NCBI GenBank assembly: GCA_963969365.1
Contig: OZ017759.1
Coordinates: 62,001-126,000, forward strand
DNA: 64,000 nt
Reading direction: 5' to 3'
DNA from: Asterochloris sp. CNOR1
Lineage: Eukaryota > Chlorophyta > Trebouxiophyceae > Trebouxiales > Trebouxiaceae
The notes under the pieces were generated by a model. That model was given only the letters and a program-made list of their open reading frames with translations, was not told the DNA's origin and ran no database searches. The translations under genes were made by a program, and so were the position numbers. Below, in pieces: positions 22,342-35,700 of the stretch (the first letter of the stretch is position 1; each line of letters begins with the position of its first letter).

Positions 22342-25300
22342 ATGGTGCAGACTGTGGGTGATGCGACCATCGCAATGGACAAGGGGGTCCCTGAGCAGGG
22401 AGAGACCAAGGCGGTGGGCCCCACCTACCGCAACATTGCTGCCAAGGATGACTGGCCCACCCTCCCCGGGGCTACTACGCTGTTCGAGTCCTTTGAGCGC
22501 AGCGTGAAGAACAACCCAGATGCCAAGTGCCTGGGCTGGCGCCCCATCACCAACGGCAAGGCAGGGGACTTCAAATTCATGAACTACAAGCAGACCCACG
22601 GTGCGCTTTGCCTGCTGCGGAAACAGGCTTTCGGAGCAGGCTGCAGAAGCTTGCGATGGAGAGGGCTGGGGCAGAGACCGCTCATGAATGGGACAGGAGC
22701 AAGACTCTACAGACCAGACAGACCGCTGCGCTACACACCACCGTGTAGGAGGGGCAGCTGCAGCTCCCCTGCATGCGCCCCCGACAGCATGAGCACCAGC
22801 AGAACCACAAAAGGCGCTCATGGCAGCACTCTCAGGCACAGCCAGTGGGGGCCAAGGGTTGGGCTGCTGCCTGGCATGCATGCGAAGGTCTGCCAAAAAC
22901 GGCCTCCATGCTTGACGAACAACACAATGGATGCAAGAGGCCAGCTCCACAGCACGAATCTCAAGCATAAGCACACTGTCGGGCCATTTGCTGCTGATAA
23001 GGTCCTGGGGCAGCCACATGCAAACAGCCACAGAAACAGAGAGCGATGCTGCTTGATTGCTGACAGCTTAATTGAAAAGCAGACCCATGATGCGCCTGCA
23101 AGTTGTAGCCAATTTTGGCCTGCAAAGTACTTGCAGACTGCTGTTCAAGCAGCTGGCTGATGAGGCGTCCCTGTGCTGCAGAGAGGGTGAAGAATGTGGC
23201 GTCAGCCATGAAGGCTGTGGGGATCAGCAAGAGCGGTGCGTCCAGGACCTGTCACAAACTCACAGCCTTCAAAGGCTCTGCTCTGGCTCTGATGTGTCAG
23301 GCAAACAGCTGCGCAGCTCTGTGCTTGATGCATGCTCTGTTGAACTGCTGGCAGAAGCCTCCATCCATTGCAGTGACATTAGTTGCAACCGTGCCATGCC
23401 GGCGACATGGTGCCGCAAAATGCTCTGGCCGACCTGCTGCTCCTGTGCTGCTGCAGCCAAGGCTGGCGTGTATGCCATCAACTGCCCCGAGTGGATGCTG
23501 GTGCTGCAAGCCTGCAACAGGAGCTCTGTGTACTGTGGTGAGTCAGCCAGTACTTGGCAGCCGATTCAGCTGCTAAGGCCTGTGGCGCAGCAGTGAGGGC
23601 TCCGTACTTCAGACAGCTGCAGCACACCTGTGGGATGCGCAGACAAGCTGCGGCCTCTGCCGAGTCATGAGAGCAAGCAGCCTTAGAAGGAACCCAAAGG
23701 GTGTCAGGCCAGACTTAGTCTGGATGTGCTGCTGAGCAGTCTGCCATGCTTGCAGCTCTAAGTGCTAGGTAATGTGCTGCTTGGTGCTGTAGTGCTCCTT
23801 TATGGCTTCCAGTGGAAGCGCTCCTTGTGTTGGAGGCTGCAATGCCCCATGCCATGCACAGATGCCCCACCTGTGTGCTGCACTGCCCCTGTATGGCAGC
23901 CGGCAAGAGCTCTTTGCAGGGAACCAGCGCGCTATCCCTCTCGCCGGCATTGACAGTGCTGCGCCGACCTGCATTGTTCCTGGAGAAGAGTGTCGTGGCA
24001 ATGCAGCGGCCCAAGCATGCCCATGCCATGCATTGCAGACAGCTTTGATTTGCAGGGGCCCTACATGGCATCCTCAAGGGCAATTTGAATGGTTCTTGGG
24101 TGATGTCCATTGTATAGTACAAGTGCTGCTCCATGCTGCAAAGCTTCCGCATCTTTCCCTGGTCACAAGCTCTAGCAGATGCGCTGGCCATGTCTGCTGC
24201 CCAGGATGACACTGCTGCTCTGTTCTGCAGTGCTTGTGAAGATGGGCTGTGTGACAGCGCCACTGCGCCAGGCTCTGCATTAGGACTGCTTGTCTGTACT
24301 GCAGTACTCGTGAAGAAGGGCTGTGTGAGAACGCCACTGCGCCAGGCTCTGCATTGAGACTGCCTGTCTGTGCTGCAGTGCCCCTGTATGACTCCCTGGG
24401 CGAGAGCTCCGTGGAGTTCATCATCAACCATGCAGAGGCAGGCATTGTCTTCACCTCCACTGAGAAGCTGCCCCTGCTGGAGAAGGCAGTCGGCGCCATC
24501 AAGAAGAATGTGAAGCACATCGTGGTCTTTGGGGAGCCCACAGATGCCAGCACTAAGGCGTGGAAGGCCGCAGAGAATGCGGTGAGCTGCGAGGGAGTGC
24601 CCTGCTGAGCTCTAACAGCATTGTGGTCTTTTGAGTGTCAAGTCTTGCCAGCAAGTAGGGAAGCCACAGACTGCAGTGAGCAGCTCGGGGCGTGCTGGGC
24701 AGTGCTGAGGGGGACCACCCTGCTGCACTCTAGCATGGTGTCCTGAGCACTAAGGCGTGAAAGGCCGCAGCAAAGGCAGCCAGCTGCTGGGACAGCTCTG
24801 GGACAGGAGTGTACAGGAGCACGCCGCCAGCGCTTAGGCCTCCCCTCAACGACGCCAGTCGTGCTAACTATCCTGTTACTTCTAGCTGAGGTGCGACCTG
24901 CCTTGTGTAGACATGCAGCGGCTGCGCACTGCTGGGTTCTGGGGCACATTCCTGCCTCGTCTGCATGATGCATGCCCTAGAAAGCTCAGTGTCCCTCGCT
25001 CCTCTTTGCTGCAGGGTGTCAAGGTGCACGCTTTTGCTGACTTTGAGAAGCTGGGTGCCAGCAAGCCATCGGATGCCACGCCCCCCAAGCCTGAGGACCC
25101 TGCGTGCATCATGTACACCAGCGGGACCACAGGTGCGTCCGGGACTCTAAAGCTGAGTTGGGGCAGGCCTCAGCTGGGTCCTTGGGTGCTGCAACATGAC
25201 AGGCAGGGTCTGCACTGCTGAGGTGCTGCCGCGCATGCTCCAGGTGTCCTGGACGCTCCCTCTGCGTGACAAGCTGCCACCATGGTATCAAAAACGTGTT

Positions 25301-28300
25301 GGAATTTCACGTTGTGGTGCCAGTTGCATTTGTAAACGTGCTCCTGCCCTCAAGTCCACCCTGGTGTTGCAGCTGCCCTCCCCTTCCTGTCGCTACTGAT
25401 TGCGTGCCTTGCTTGTGCAGGCAACCCCAAGGGCGTCGTGCTGACCCACTACGGCTTGGTCACAGCTGTGGCGTCCCTGGGGGCCTTCTGTAAGGAAGCC
25501 AACATCCCCATCTCCCAGGACGACAACCACCTGTCCTACCTGACGCTGGCCCACATACTGGACAGAATCGTGGAGGAGTTTGCCCTCAGCGTGGGAGCCC
25601 ACATTGGGTACTGGCAGGTGAAGAGTTGCTGCATAAGACCAGGGTTGATCTTGATGTTGACTGCTGGCATTGCAGCTGTATGCTGTCCACTACTTTGAGC
25701 TCACAGTGGAGGCTCGCATCAGGAAGGTGGGCAGTGCTACAGCTGTGTTAATTGTCGCCACTGGCCTGCGGAGCACTCTGCCTTCAGTGTCGGGGCTCAA
25801 GGGCCCTGACTACAGATCAAGACAAGGTGGTGCCAGCTGCTGGGCTAACACATGGTGCATGGGCATCTCAACCCTCCCCCTCGTGATCACCCACGTACTC
25901 GTGCCGGTGCAGCTCCTTGTCCGCCACAGCATGGCTGCATCTGTCCAAGGTTCAGTTTGAGGTGCTCCAATGGCCAGGTGCAACTCCTAAATGACAGCTA
26001 CAGATCTGCTCAGACACACGTGTGGATGACGAAGGTTTTGTTTTGCTGGACCTGGAAATATTGGGACAGCTGGGCGAGTCTGAAGACAACGCCATCATTT
26101 TAAAGTTTGGTAAGCCTCAAGCATCAACTGTGCAGAGACTCTGTGGTCTCCATGGTGTCAGTGAAGCATTTCATGCTGTGCCCTTCAGGTTACGAGACAG
26201 GTTGGAGCAAGCATTCCCTCATCTCAGCGTGGCGGCAGCATCCAGCCTTGCAGCAGAAGAAGGTCTCCCATTGCCTGCAGGGTGATGTGAAGAAGCTGGT
26301 GGACGACGTCGGCGCCTTCAAGCCCAGCCTGTTTGTGGCTGTCCCCCGTGTGCTGGACCGTATGAAGAGCGGCATCGAGGCCAAGGTTGGGCGCTCAGGC
26401 CCCATCGCATCCACCATCTTCAAGCTGGCCGTCTGGTACAAGCGCATCTGGATCAAGCTGGGCTTCCTGCACAATGTGAGCTGGTCTAAGATGCGCTGCA
26501 GTCGCGCTACTGCCCTGTGCCGCTCGAGACTGCCTCTGGACTCTCAGTGGCACAAGTCTCTCTTGGTTCAAAGATGGCTCTCCTGGAGGGTCTGAACGGC
26601 GTGAGCTGCTTCTCTGGCATTGTGGCTGTGATTGCTCTGCTTCTGCTGTGCACCGTTGTTGTCTCCATGGCAACAGGTGCTTCTGACTCAGGTTGAGTTC
26701 CTCCCAACTGTGTGCTGCCTTGTGTGAGCATCTGGTGGTCAAGTTTGATGTGCTGGTGCTCAACATCATGGTCTTGATGCAGCAAGAACAAAGCTCTCAA
26801 ATGTGATACGTGAGCTGTTGTCCGTTGCTGAGATTGGGTGTGCAATGTCTGCTGCTTTGTCCTACCTAGACTTTCCTGGCTCAAAGATGGGATCTGAACA
26901 CCATCATGTATACTTTGGGCATCAGGGACAATGCCCACATGCTGGCTTTCTGCAGGCATCCCTTCGACAGAGTGCATTGCGTTCACCCCGTCCATGAACA
27001 ACAGGCAGGCTACAGCAGCATCACAATGCTGCCCCTCTGCAGGCATCCCCCCTGATGGACCGCGTCGTCTTCAAGAAGACCAAGGCGGCCTTTGGCGGGC
27101 GCGTCCGTTTCGTGGTGTCTGGCGGCGCTCCTCTGGGCCCCTCGGTGGAGGAGTTCCTCCACATCACGCTGTGCTGCCCAGTGCTCCAGGCAAGCAAGGC
27201 TTGTTTTAACAACCAAGGGGGGACTTTCTTCGATGCCATCACTGTGCAGTGCCTGTGCTGCGCTGCCTGGTGCGCTGTGAGGGTCAGGGTCTGGCGCGTG
27301 AGATGATGCCCAGCAGGAGGAGAGCTCATGAACAGCTGTGGGCGGTCGTGTGTTCGGCGGAGTAGGGTAATGCCCACAGCTGCTGCTTGACACATGGAGG
27401 GAGGTCCTCAGCTTCATGCCATGCTGCCCAGCGCTTCAGGTCCATTTGTTGCCAAGCATGGCTGCCTGATGGCCCTTGCACTCAAGGTGTCTGAGGTAGC
27501 TGGGGACTGGGTGGACAGCTGCTGCCTCAACAGCGGAGGAGGTCCTTGACGCCATGCTGTGCTGCCGAGTACTTAACTCGGGTGTTCTGCCAGAACTTGC
27601 CGTCTGATGGCCTTCACAGCCACAGAGCCTGAGGAGAAGGCTGGGCTGTGCACTGCTCCATGTGAGGCAGGGGGTCTACACATGGCCCTAAGACCCTAGC
27701 CCTGTGCCAAGCATGCATGCTGAGTCCTCAGTAGTGTGGGGTTCCACAGCCAGGTGTGCTGGCCTGGAGCCTCACAGGATTCTCCTCACAGGGTTCTTTG
27801 CAGGGCCTGGGATGCCTCCTTTGCCTTGACTGGCGTCCTGGAGTGTGCCTGCCATGGCCTACAGCTCTCATCGTTGGGAGCTACCCACACAAAGTGGAGC
27901 CTAGCACCACTTTGTATGAAGGTTCACTTCCGCTCAGCAACTTAGCCTGCTGCGGCAGGGCCTTCAGCAAGAGATAGTCCTTCACACGCAACTGGATGCT
28001 GAGCTCTGCTGACGCATCCCTGCACGTGCACCGAATGCTGAGCCCGGTGTTGCCTGCCCTAGGTACTGAGCCAGCTGGTGCAGCCCCTCGCACACACTTA
28101 CTGACTGCTGAGCATCTTGATGCAGGGCTACGGGCTGACAGAGACGTGCGCAGCCAGCTTCCTAGCACTGCCCCGCAAGGGGCACAGCGGGACTGTGGGC
28201 CCACCAGTTCCAGGGACGGAGTTCCGGCTGGAGGGCTCCTCAGAGCTGGGGTGAGTCCTTTGGGCTGTGCTTGCAGTCCTCTAGGCTGCGCTGCTAGGCC

Positions 28301-31300
28301 TGCTGCAAGAAAAGGAAACAGTTGCATCACCCTGTTCTGTACGAGCTGAAGCCTGGGCTGTACTGCCGGCCAGATGACCTTCTTGCCAGCACTGGTGTCC
28401 AGCTTCAACGACAATCAGCAATGTCCTCACTGGTTGTCTATCTTCAAGCTGTATGGAAGCTGTAGCTGGCATGTCCCTTCAGCTGGTGCATCTTTTGCAA
28501 CTACAGATGTCCAAGGCAGACTTCAAGGCACCAGCTTTTGCTCCTGCAGTTCGTCCCCAGCCTCAGGCTGCATGGCCTGCATTGCGTGATGCACACAGCA
28601 GCATGTCTTGCAAGCTCACCCTCCCTTACATGTGGTGCAATGTGCTGGCTAACAAGTTTCAGCCCCCTCTCAGGCCCAAGTGGTGTTGTGCCTCACATCT
28701 GCTGACATGCACGCAAATGCACCACCATGCAGGTACGACCCTCACGGCACGCCCCCGCGCGGCGAGATCTGCATTCGCGGTCCCCTTGTCTTCCAGGGCT
28801 ACTACAAGGACAAGGAGAAGACCAGCGAGAGCTTTGGTGAGCAGTCACTGTGTTGCATGCCTAGACCTGGTGTCACCACCGAGGTGATACCGGCAGCCTC
28901 AAGCAGCACATGCATGACAGAGCTCTGGCAGCACATGAGCAATCCCAAAGGCTTTGAGGTGATGTTGATTGAGGGCTGTGCTGACCAGCGACTGCAGCCT
29001 CTGCAGATGGTGTGCATGCACATTCTGATTTGGTGTGGGTCTTTTGCTGCAGGCTGCAGCACTTCTGGCGATCTGGCAATGCATTGGTTGCCTGCAGACT
29101 CAACGCACGGAATACATATATATATACACCCTCGATAAACCCTGAACAAAGGGACGGTCCTTTCCCACGAACTTTCACTGCAAGTACCTTAATTAGCTTG
29201 ATATACTGCAGGTATCCAGGTGCTTGCTAGCTCCCTCTCTGCTGTGAGCTGGTGGTGACAGGATGTCCAGGCGCCTGCAGACAGCACTGGTGCATCTGCA
29301 CAAGTTGCACTTTAGACAAAGACAGGCTCCCTTCACACAGCAACTCATTGTTAGCACAGAAGCGGCAAATGCAACACATCAAATGTTGTCACTGTTGGGG
29401 GACTGCCTGCAGACAAGGACGGATTCTTCCACACAGCCGCTGATCGTTGGCATGGAAGGGCAGATGCAACCACCACACATGCCGACATGTTCCTGACACT
29501 GCCTGCAGACAGGGACGGCTTCTTCCACACAGCCGCTGATTGTCGACATGAGAGGGCAGATGCAACTGGTATCTATGCCGACAAATTCTTGAAACTTGTC
29601 TGCAGACAAGGACGGCTTCTTCCACACTGGTGACGTGGGCGAGGTCACCCCTGAGGGCTGCCTCAAGGTCATCGACCGCCTGAAGAACATGTTCAAGCTG
29701 GCACAAGGTGGGCATGTCATCACTTTGCATGACGCATCGGCAAATGATTGGCAGAGGCAACGGGTGCCCAGCTTGACAGATGTGCTGAGGGCCTGGCTGA
29801 CACAACATCTCTAACAGTTGGCCAGCCCCTCAGCTTGCTTTGGGGACTGTCTGAGGTGATTGACTTCCTCAAGAACCTGTTGGGTTATGAGCAGGCACAA
29901 GGTGGACCTGCAGAAGCCGGCAGGGATCCTGTGGTCTGATTGGGCAGCAGTTAGACATCAAATGCTGGGTCCCCTCTACAGGCTGCTGAGAACTGTGCCA
30001 GCTCCACACATCAAGCTGCAGAGTCACTTGCAAGCACTTGCATGTCGAGCAATCTTGCGTCACTCACTCTCTAATGCTGTTACAGGCAGTTTCACAGTCG
30101 TGCAGTGTACCCCAAACTCGACATTTATATCTCTATATTGGCTGCAGGGGAATATGTGGCTGCTGAGAAGCTGGAGAACGACTTCGGCGACTGCAAGCTT
30201 GTAGAGCAAATCTGGGTGTACGGCAACAGCTACGAGGTGGGTTGTGGTGCCTTCTAGCATACACAGCCCACCAGGCACCTGGGATGGCATCATCTGCGTA
30301 TGTGTTGATTTAATCAAGTACTTTGCACATCTCTTCTGCAGACAAGCTACCTGGTGACTGCACTGAGCACCTGTAGAGCCCACCATGTTTCGTCAAGCAT
30401 TGAGAGGAAGCAGCTCCGGCTGCAGCCAAAGCAGTGCCCAATTTTGACATGTAATGTATTGTATGCAGAGCTACCTGGTGGCTGTGGTGGTGCCAGAGAA
30501 GCATGAGCTGGAGGCTGCAGCCAAGCAGCTGGGCGTCAGTGGCAGCTATGAGGAGATCTGCAAGGACAAAAAGGTGGGCAGTGCCCTGCCTGACAACTCA
30601 TAGACCTGCCTTTTGCAGTTAGGCTCCACAGGCAGCTGGCAAGACAGCATGGTGTGGGTTGTGTTCTGCCTCAAACGCATTCACTCTGTCGCCTTGTGGC
30701 GGCTGGTGGTGGCAGCTGCAAGAGTGTCTGCAGGTATGGCATGGTGTGCCCTTGCAGTTGATCTAGTCTTGTTCCTCTTGGCTAGGGCCTTGGCAGCTAG
30801 ATTGTAACAGCAGCTGCAAGAATATCTCAGAGGCAAAGCACGTTGGCCTGCGCCTTGCTGCACTAGCACTCAACTTGATTCCCTCAGTTGGAGCTCAGCG
30901 GCAGCTAAACGTGTGCAGCAGCTGCAAGGTCATCTGCAGGAGCAGCATGGTGTGGTGCACTCTGCATGACTGCTGTCTCTGCATCGAGCCTGGCTGGCTG
31001 CCTCTGTTGCCATCACACTGCACTCAGCACCATCTTGCCCACATTGTGCTATTTTGTTGTGCGTCATGATGCTCTGCTGCTGCTTTGGTTGGGCGAAACA
31101 GAGCTCAGCTGCGTCCAGGCAGCCTCTGATGAGTGAGCAAGCTGGGACAGCCTCTGTTGCTGCCTGTGTGCAGTTATCAATTCCGTTTGGAGTGAGTGCT
31201 CAGCATGAACAAGACAGCGACTGCCAACATCCTTGGCTCTTGCCTGCAGACCCTTGCGCTTGCATTTACGGCACTTCTATCTGAGCCTTTCCCTCCCACC

Positions 31301-31803
31301 AGCATGTGAGTACTGCCGAGTGCCTCCGACTATGCTGCTGAGGGGTCCATAAGCTGCCTGAAGGTTCGTGCTCATGTGGTGGAGAAGCTCACCGAGACGG
31401 GCAAGGGCAAGCGGTTGAAGGGCTTTGAGCTCATCAAGGCAGTCCACCTGGAGCCTGAGCCCTTTTCAGGTACGATGCGTACAGATGTCCTTACAGCCCT
31501 TGTTGCATGTCGCCTTTAGTACAGACAGGCATGCGCCTGGTTTTGCCTAAAGCCTTGTATAGTCTCAAGACGTCAGACTTCCGACGCGTCACTAGAACAC
31601 TCGAGTCTTTGCTGACATGCCGTTCCTCCCAATCGCAGCTCGCGTGGTGCCTCTGGGCGTACATGCGGTGTGCTCAATTCTCATGTTGTTGTGCTGCAGT
31701 TGACAATGACTGCATGACGCCGTCTTTCAAGCTCAAGAGGCCGCAACTGCAGCGCAAGTACAAAAAGGAGATTGACCAGATGTACAAGAGCGGCGGCAAG
31801 TGA
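22342..31803 (+). CDS. LACS: Long-chain acyl-CoA synthetase
   Basis: ATP-dependent activation of long-chain fatty acids to acyl-CoA (EC 6.2.1.3), feeding glycerolipid synthesis or beta-oxidation. Fifteen exons join in phase: 22342-22600, 23182-23235, 23457-23537, 24379-24581, 25015-25132, 25421-25617, 26281-26475, 27043-27189, 28126-28250, 28733-28836, 29606-29707, 30148-30236, 30469-30573, 31364-31469 and 31700-31803, giving 662 residues, normal for the family. Motifs seen are AMP-binding [19 protein letters not shown] (about 230-248), [18 protein letters not shown] (from 419), [26 protein letters not shown] and VIDRLKN. The C-terminus is SGGK, so there is no PTS1, and no PTS2 or N-terminal membrane segment is seen. 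Location is therefore open. Intron 8 is GC-AG (CAG|GCAAGC). Exon 14 uses an AAG acceptor and is the least certain. Introns contain many exon-edge copies. Confidence 0.95.
24215..24411 (+). repeat. Copies of LACS exon 4 acceptor edge in intron 3
   Basis: The real boundary, CTGCAGTGCCCCTGTATGAC near 24373, is preceded by copies near 24226 (CTGCAGTGCTTGTGAAGATGG) and 24299 (CTGCAGTACTCGTGAAGAAGG). Shared flanks include GCCACTGCGCCAGGCTCTGC and GACTGC(T/C)TGTCTGT. Spacing is about 73 nt. Weaker echoes lie near 23790-23890. Confidence 0.75.
29265..29625 (+). repeat. Copies of LACS exon 11 start in intron 10
   Basis: The real exon 11 begins GCAGACAAGGACGGCTTCTTC near 29603. Upstream copies at about 29410 (GCAGACAAGGACGGATTCTTC) and 29508 (GCAGACAGGGACGGCTTCTTC) encode the same DKDGFFH stretch, and an older copy lies near 29315 (AGACAAAGACAGGCTCCCTTC). 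The period is about 97-100 nt, and the linking sequence (CAGCCGCTGAT...GGGCAGATGCAAC) repeats too. Confidence 0.85.
29845..29915 (+). repeat. Copy of LACS exon 11 end in intron 11
   Basis: The exon 11 end encodes [13 protein letters not shown] followed by GTGGG. The downstream intron holds a diverged copy encoding [10 protein letters not shown]...QAQ followed by GTGG. Exon 11 thus has copies of its start upstream and of its end downstream. Confidence 0.75.
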
Positions 31804-32779
31804 TACTGCTCTTGGCCCCGTCAACACTTGGATCTGTTTTAATGAATGCTGTGCAAGTGATGTCCTCTTCTGAATCCCAATCTTTCATTGATAGCTCTGA
31901 GCGCTGCCAGGCTCTTCTTCATCGATGCCCCTGCAACACTCTTTGAACATCACCAACTATTGGTGGACAACAGGCAGTAGATGGAGGGTACCCTCCATCG
32001 GTTTGCAAGAGCAGCGCAGCACAGGTGCTGATCCTCCTTCTGTTGGCCACGCTTGATGCCCTCATCAGATTGTGGCCTTTGCAAGCATCACCTCTCCCTT
32101 GCTTCGGCCAGTTTGAGAAAGGCCCCTGTTCATCTATGATGTGAATGTGTGGCTTCAAGACTTGGGCGGGCCTTGAACCTGTGTGGTTCACAATCTTCCT
32201 GGCATGTTGTCCAGGAGACCAAACACAAGGTTCTGTGCAGAGCAGTGAATGAAAACCTCCTGCAGAAATGGATACTGTCATACCCAAGCTTAGGGCTCAT
32301 TGTGAGGGGGCCAGGGTCCCCGTCAACATCCAAATGCCATACTACCACTTAAGGCCTTCCCCTTAATCGACAAGGTGGCAAGAAGCAATCTATACCTTGA
32401 AGAAAGGGATGGCAGAGCACGCCTTGGAGGCACAGCAACGAGTGTCGAAGCAAAGGGTAATGGGGCCCAGCAGGCATGACAAACTGGCAAGACAACTGCA
32501 CACCGGTGGCAGCAGGGCATGTTTTTGACAGAAGGGATAATGGCGCAGCAGCAACAGCCCTGTGCTTGCAGAGGTGCAGCATGTTCAAGCCTCCTTGCGG
32601 CAGACACCTTGACAGACCTGACTCCTCAGCATGGTAATCACCTTCCCCAATCCCAAGTTCCAAATCCCGTCTGAGTTGATTACAAGTTGCCAGTATGAAT
32701 ACACACACAGATTGATTTGGAGCAGAAAGACCAGGGGGCCACGAGCCATGCATTTTGGCACTATTTGGCTTGTAAATTA
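31804..32779. other. Convergent intergenic region, LACS and CACTIN 3' ends
   Basis: Two genes end tail to tail across about 976 bp. No exon with splice support is seen, so it should be mostly 3' UTR and terminator. Open frames present lack splice sites and family resemblance. Confidence 0.5.
32680..32684 (-). terminator. TGTAA poly(A) signal, CACTIN
   Basis: TTACA on the plus strand reads TGTAA on the minus strand, about 96 nt after the CACTIN stop, a normal spacing for this signal in green algae. Confidence 0.5.
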
Positions 32780-35700
32780 TCAACGCCTGTAGCGGGCCCT
32801 CTTGAAGTTGAAATACAGATGCAGGATGCCACGCTCAAAGGTGCACTTGTATCCCTTCTTGTGGGAGTACTCCCAGTCTTTGGCAATTATTCTGAAAGCC
32901 ACATCCTCGTAGGGGGGCCCAGCATGGAACACCAGCAGGCAGGTGTTGCTCTGCTCATCAGCCTGGGGGTCCGGCTTGGTTGTGAAGGTGGGTGCCACCT
33001 CCTTGTCAATGAGGTCGGGGTAAAAGATGTTGAATTTGTAGCCTTGCACCACCTGCAGTGCAGTGTGATTGTATCGAGGAGCTGCCAGAAAGATGAGGGC
33101 ATGCAGCTCTGGTTGCCAGCAGGAAACCGCTCATGTCAGGCTTGTAGGGCTGCTGCTGAGACGGGACAAAGAAGCTAGTTTGCGGGACTGCCATGCAATT
33201 TGTGCCAGCTAACATCAGCATTGCAGCTTCCCATCAGCGTAAAGAAAGTGAGCTGCCTCCGCATGGGGTGCTGCTGCTCTCCTCATGCCACACAAGGGCT
33301 GGACGCCCAGAAGCTCACCTTGGGAGGTGGGTTATCGTGGTCGTAGTGGGACTGATTGTACTTATTCCACTCATAGCCTGTGTGCACGCGATTGAAGTAC
33401 TTGGGCCGCCGGGGGCGGTACTGCTCATGCCACCAGTACGCCTGCGCACAACAGCAACAGCATTCAGCTGAAAATGAAGGCCTTCAGGCTGTGTGGGTGT
33501 TCCGTGGTTACTCCTTTCACATACATTCCCTTCTGCCACCAATAAAGTACCAGATCGCAAGCTCTGCAGCACCAGGCACCAGCAGGTGTGTGACACTCTG
33601 GGCACAATGATTTAGGCCCAATCGAGTCCACCAGTCAGGCAACAGAGCAGAAGGCAAGGGGCGCAACCTGGGCCAGGACCACAGGTTGTACTTGTCCCCC
33701 AGCTGGCTTCCCGTGGCAGGCAATCTGGCAGCCAGTTCTGAGCACCAAACCAATATTCTCGGGTGTCCTCCAGCCTTTCTCCCATTGCAGGCAATTGGAG
33801 CAGCCACTCCCAAACATTGACCACACAAACAGAGGAAGTTCTTGGTCAACAGGTCCCAGCCCTAGAGCCTATGAGCAGCACTGCAGTCACCTGACGAGGT
33901 TAGGGTTCAGTGGCCAAAAGTGGCCACCCCACTTCGGCCAGAGCCATGACAGCAGGCACCAGGTGGCCTCACATTGGCGTCGGTGTCAGCTGACAAGTCC
34001 ACCTCTCCCCCGAAGGCGATGTCCCCCACTTCGGCGGCATCCCCCATCTGGCGCTCGGCAATGGCCTTGAAACGGCGCACATCTGGCTCCGCCTCGTCCA
34101 GCCTGCCCGAGCGCATGGTCGCCTCACCCCTCTGGGGAGCTGCATCCGCAAGGTACCTGCAACCCAGGGAACATCTGGCGCTCAGTAATGGCCTGGAGGC
34201 GGCGCACACCTGGTTCCGCTTTGCACCTCTGGGGCTGCTGCATCCGCAAGGTACCTGCATCCCGCAGAACACTTAAGCTGTTTTCTCACACATGAAGCAG
34301 CTGGCCAGCTAGACTGTTGCAAGTCAATTGACCAGAATCCAGTGCTTGGCTGCAGTGGATGTGAAGCACCAGCCAAGCAGGTCACTCCTGCCGCCTGCTG
34401 TCGAATGCTCCCAGATGCCTCATATGCATATGCATCTAGATGCTTGGGCCTTATAGCAAATCACTAATGCATCCACGACATCATGGGGGGCACACCCACC
34501 TCATCATGGGGTGCACTGAGGCATCATCGCTCATCATCTGCTGGTGGTAAGCCCTGTCTGCAGAGTTGGCACCGGCCACGCCCGCCTGGGCTGCTGCAGC
34601 CGCCTTGAACCTGGATGCCTCATGCTGCCGCACCTGCAGCCGCACTCAAGCCTGTTAGAGCACTGGGGGAGCTGACCACTCAGCAGTTGACCTGAACAGT
34701 AGCACCTGTGACCTTCCAGCTGGCCAGGCTTTTCTCATCAGCAGTGCAGACACTGAGGCCGCACCCATCTGCCAGCAGGCAAGAGCCGGCCATCCTGACA
34801 GTGCAGGGCCTGTGACCTTGTGCCACATGGACACCCTGCCGCCACCCTTGTCCTCATTTTAACGAGACATGTCTGCCAAAAGCATGCTCGAGCCCAGCAA
34901 TGCAGTCCACCCAGTCGTGCCCATGCAACAGCCAGAGAGGGTGAATGCAACATCGCACCTGCTTGCGCAGCAGGTTCAGCAGAGCCTCGTCCTCAGCCTC
35001 CGGAATCACATCTCTGCCAGCCACATGCTTGGGATCCAGCGGTGGCGGCGACCACTGCCCCACATTAGGCTCATCGTCCTCCGAGAACTCCTCCTCCTCC
35101 TCTTGGGGAGCCGCGGCCGCTGCAGCAGGCGCAGCGGCTGCTGCCTCCTCAGGATCAATGCCCACAGTGGCATCCTCTGCTGTGTCTGCTGCATTGCCAT
35201 CCGTTGCCTGCAGGTGATGCAATGATTATTCTGTTGTACTGCGCTGTGGAGGCCTACAGCAGCAAAAGTGGGAAATGCAGACACAACAGAGAATTGGACC
35301 TCATCAAGCGCATGGCGGGCTGCCACTGTGCAGGAAGCAGTGAATGATTTGGCCAAGCACTGAGGGGCCCAGCCCAGGTCAGGGCAGCCCTGCCTGCAAC
35401 AGAGCTGCCGCCCACTTTGGCAATACAACCTGTGTGAGGACAGTTCTGCAGCTTGATCCTCATCTCTGCAACAGCCCTCAAGGCCCGTTTTGTCAGCCTT
35501 AAGCAGCCTTGGCTAAGTGGTCGCTGAACCCCTGCACACCTCAGCCTACCCAGATAGAAAGTGAATTCCCTGTCCGCTTGTATAAGACCAACCTAGTTTG
35601 GTCAGACAGGGCATCAATTGTGTGCCTGCCTCGATGACTCAAGGTCCTGCCTTGGCTGCCTCCTTGGCTGCCTGCCACTTAGCTGCCAGCAGAGCCTCAA

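Noticed and set aside
24570-24600. Use of GGTGAG further downstream as the LACS exon 4 donor
   Set aside because: Only the donor at 24582 keeps phase 0 into exon 5 (GVKVHAF) and preserves the family alignment.
29101-29215. AT-rich patch (ATACATATATATATAC ... CCTTAATTAGC) considered as a transposon insertion
   Set aside because: No terminal inverted repeats or target-site duplication could be found by eye, so it is probably just AT-rich intron sequence.
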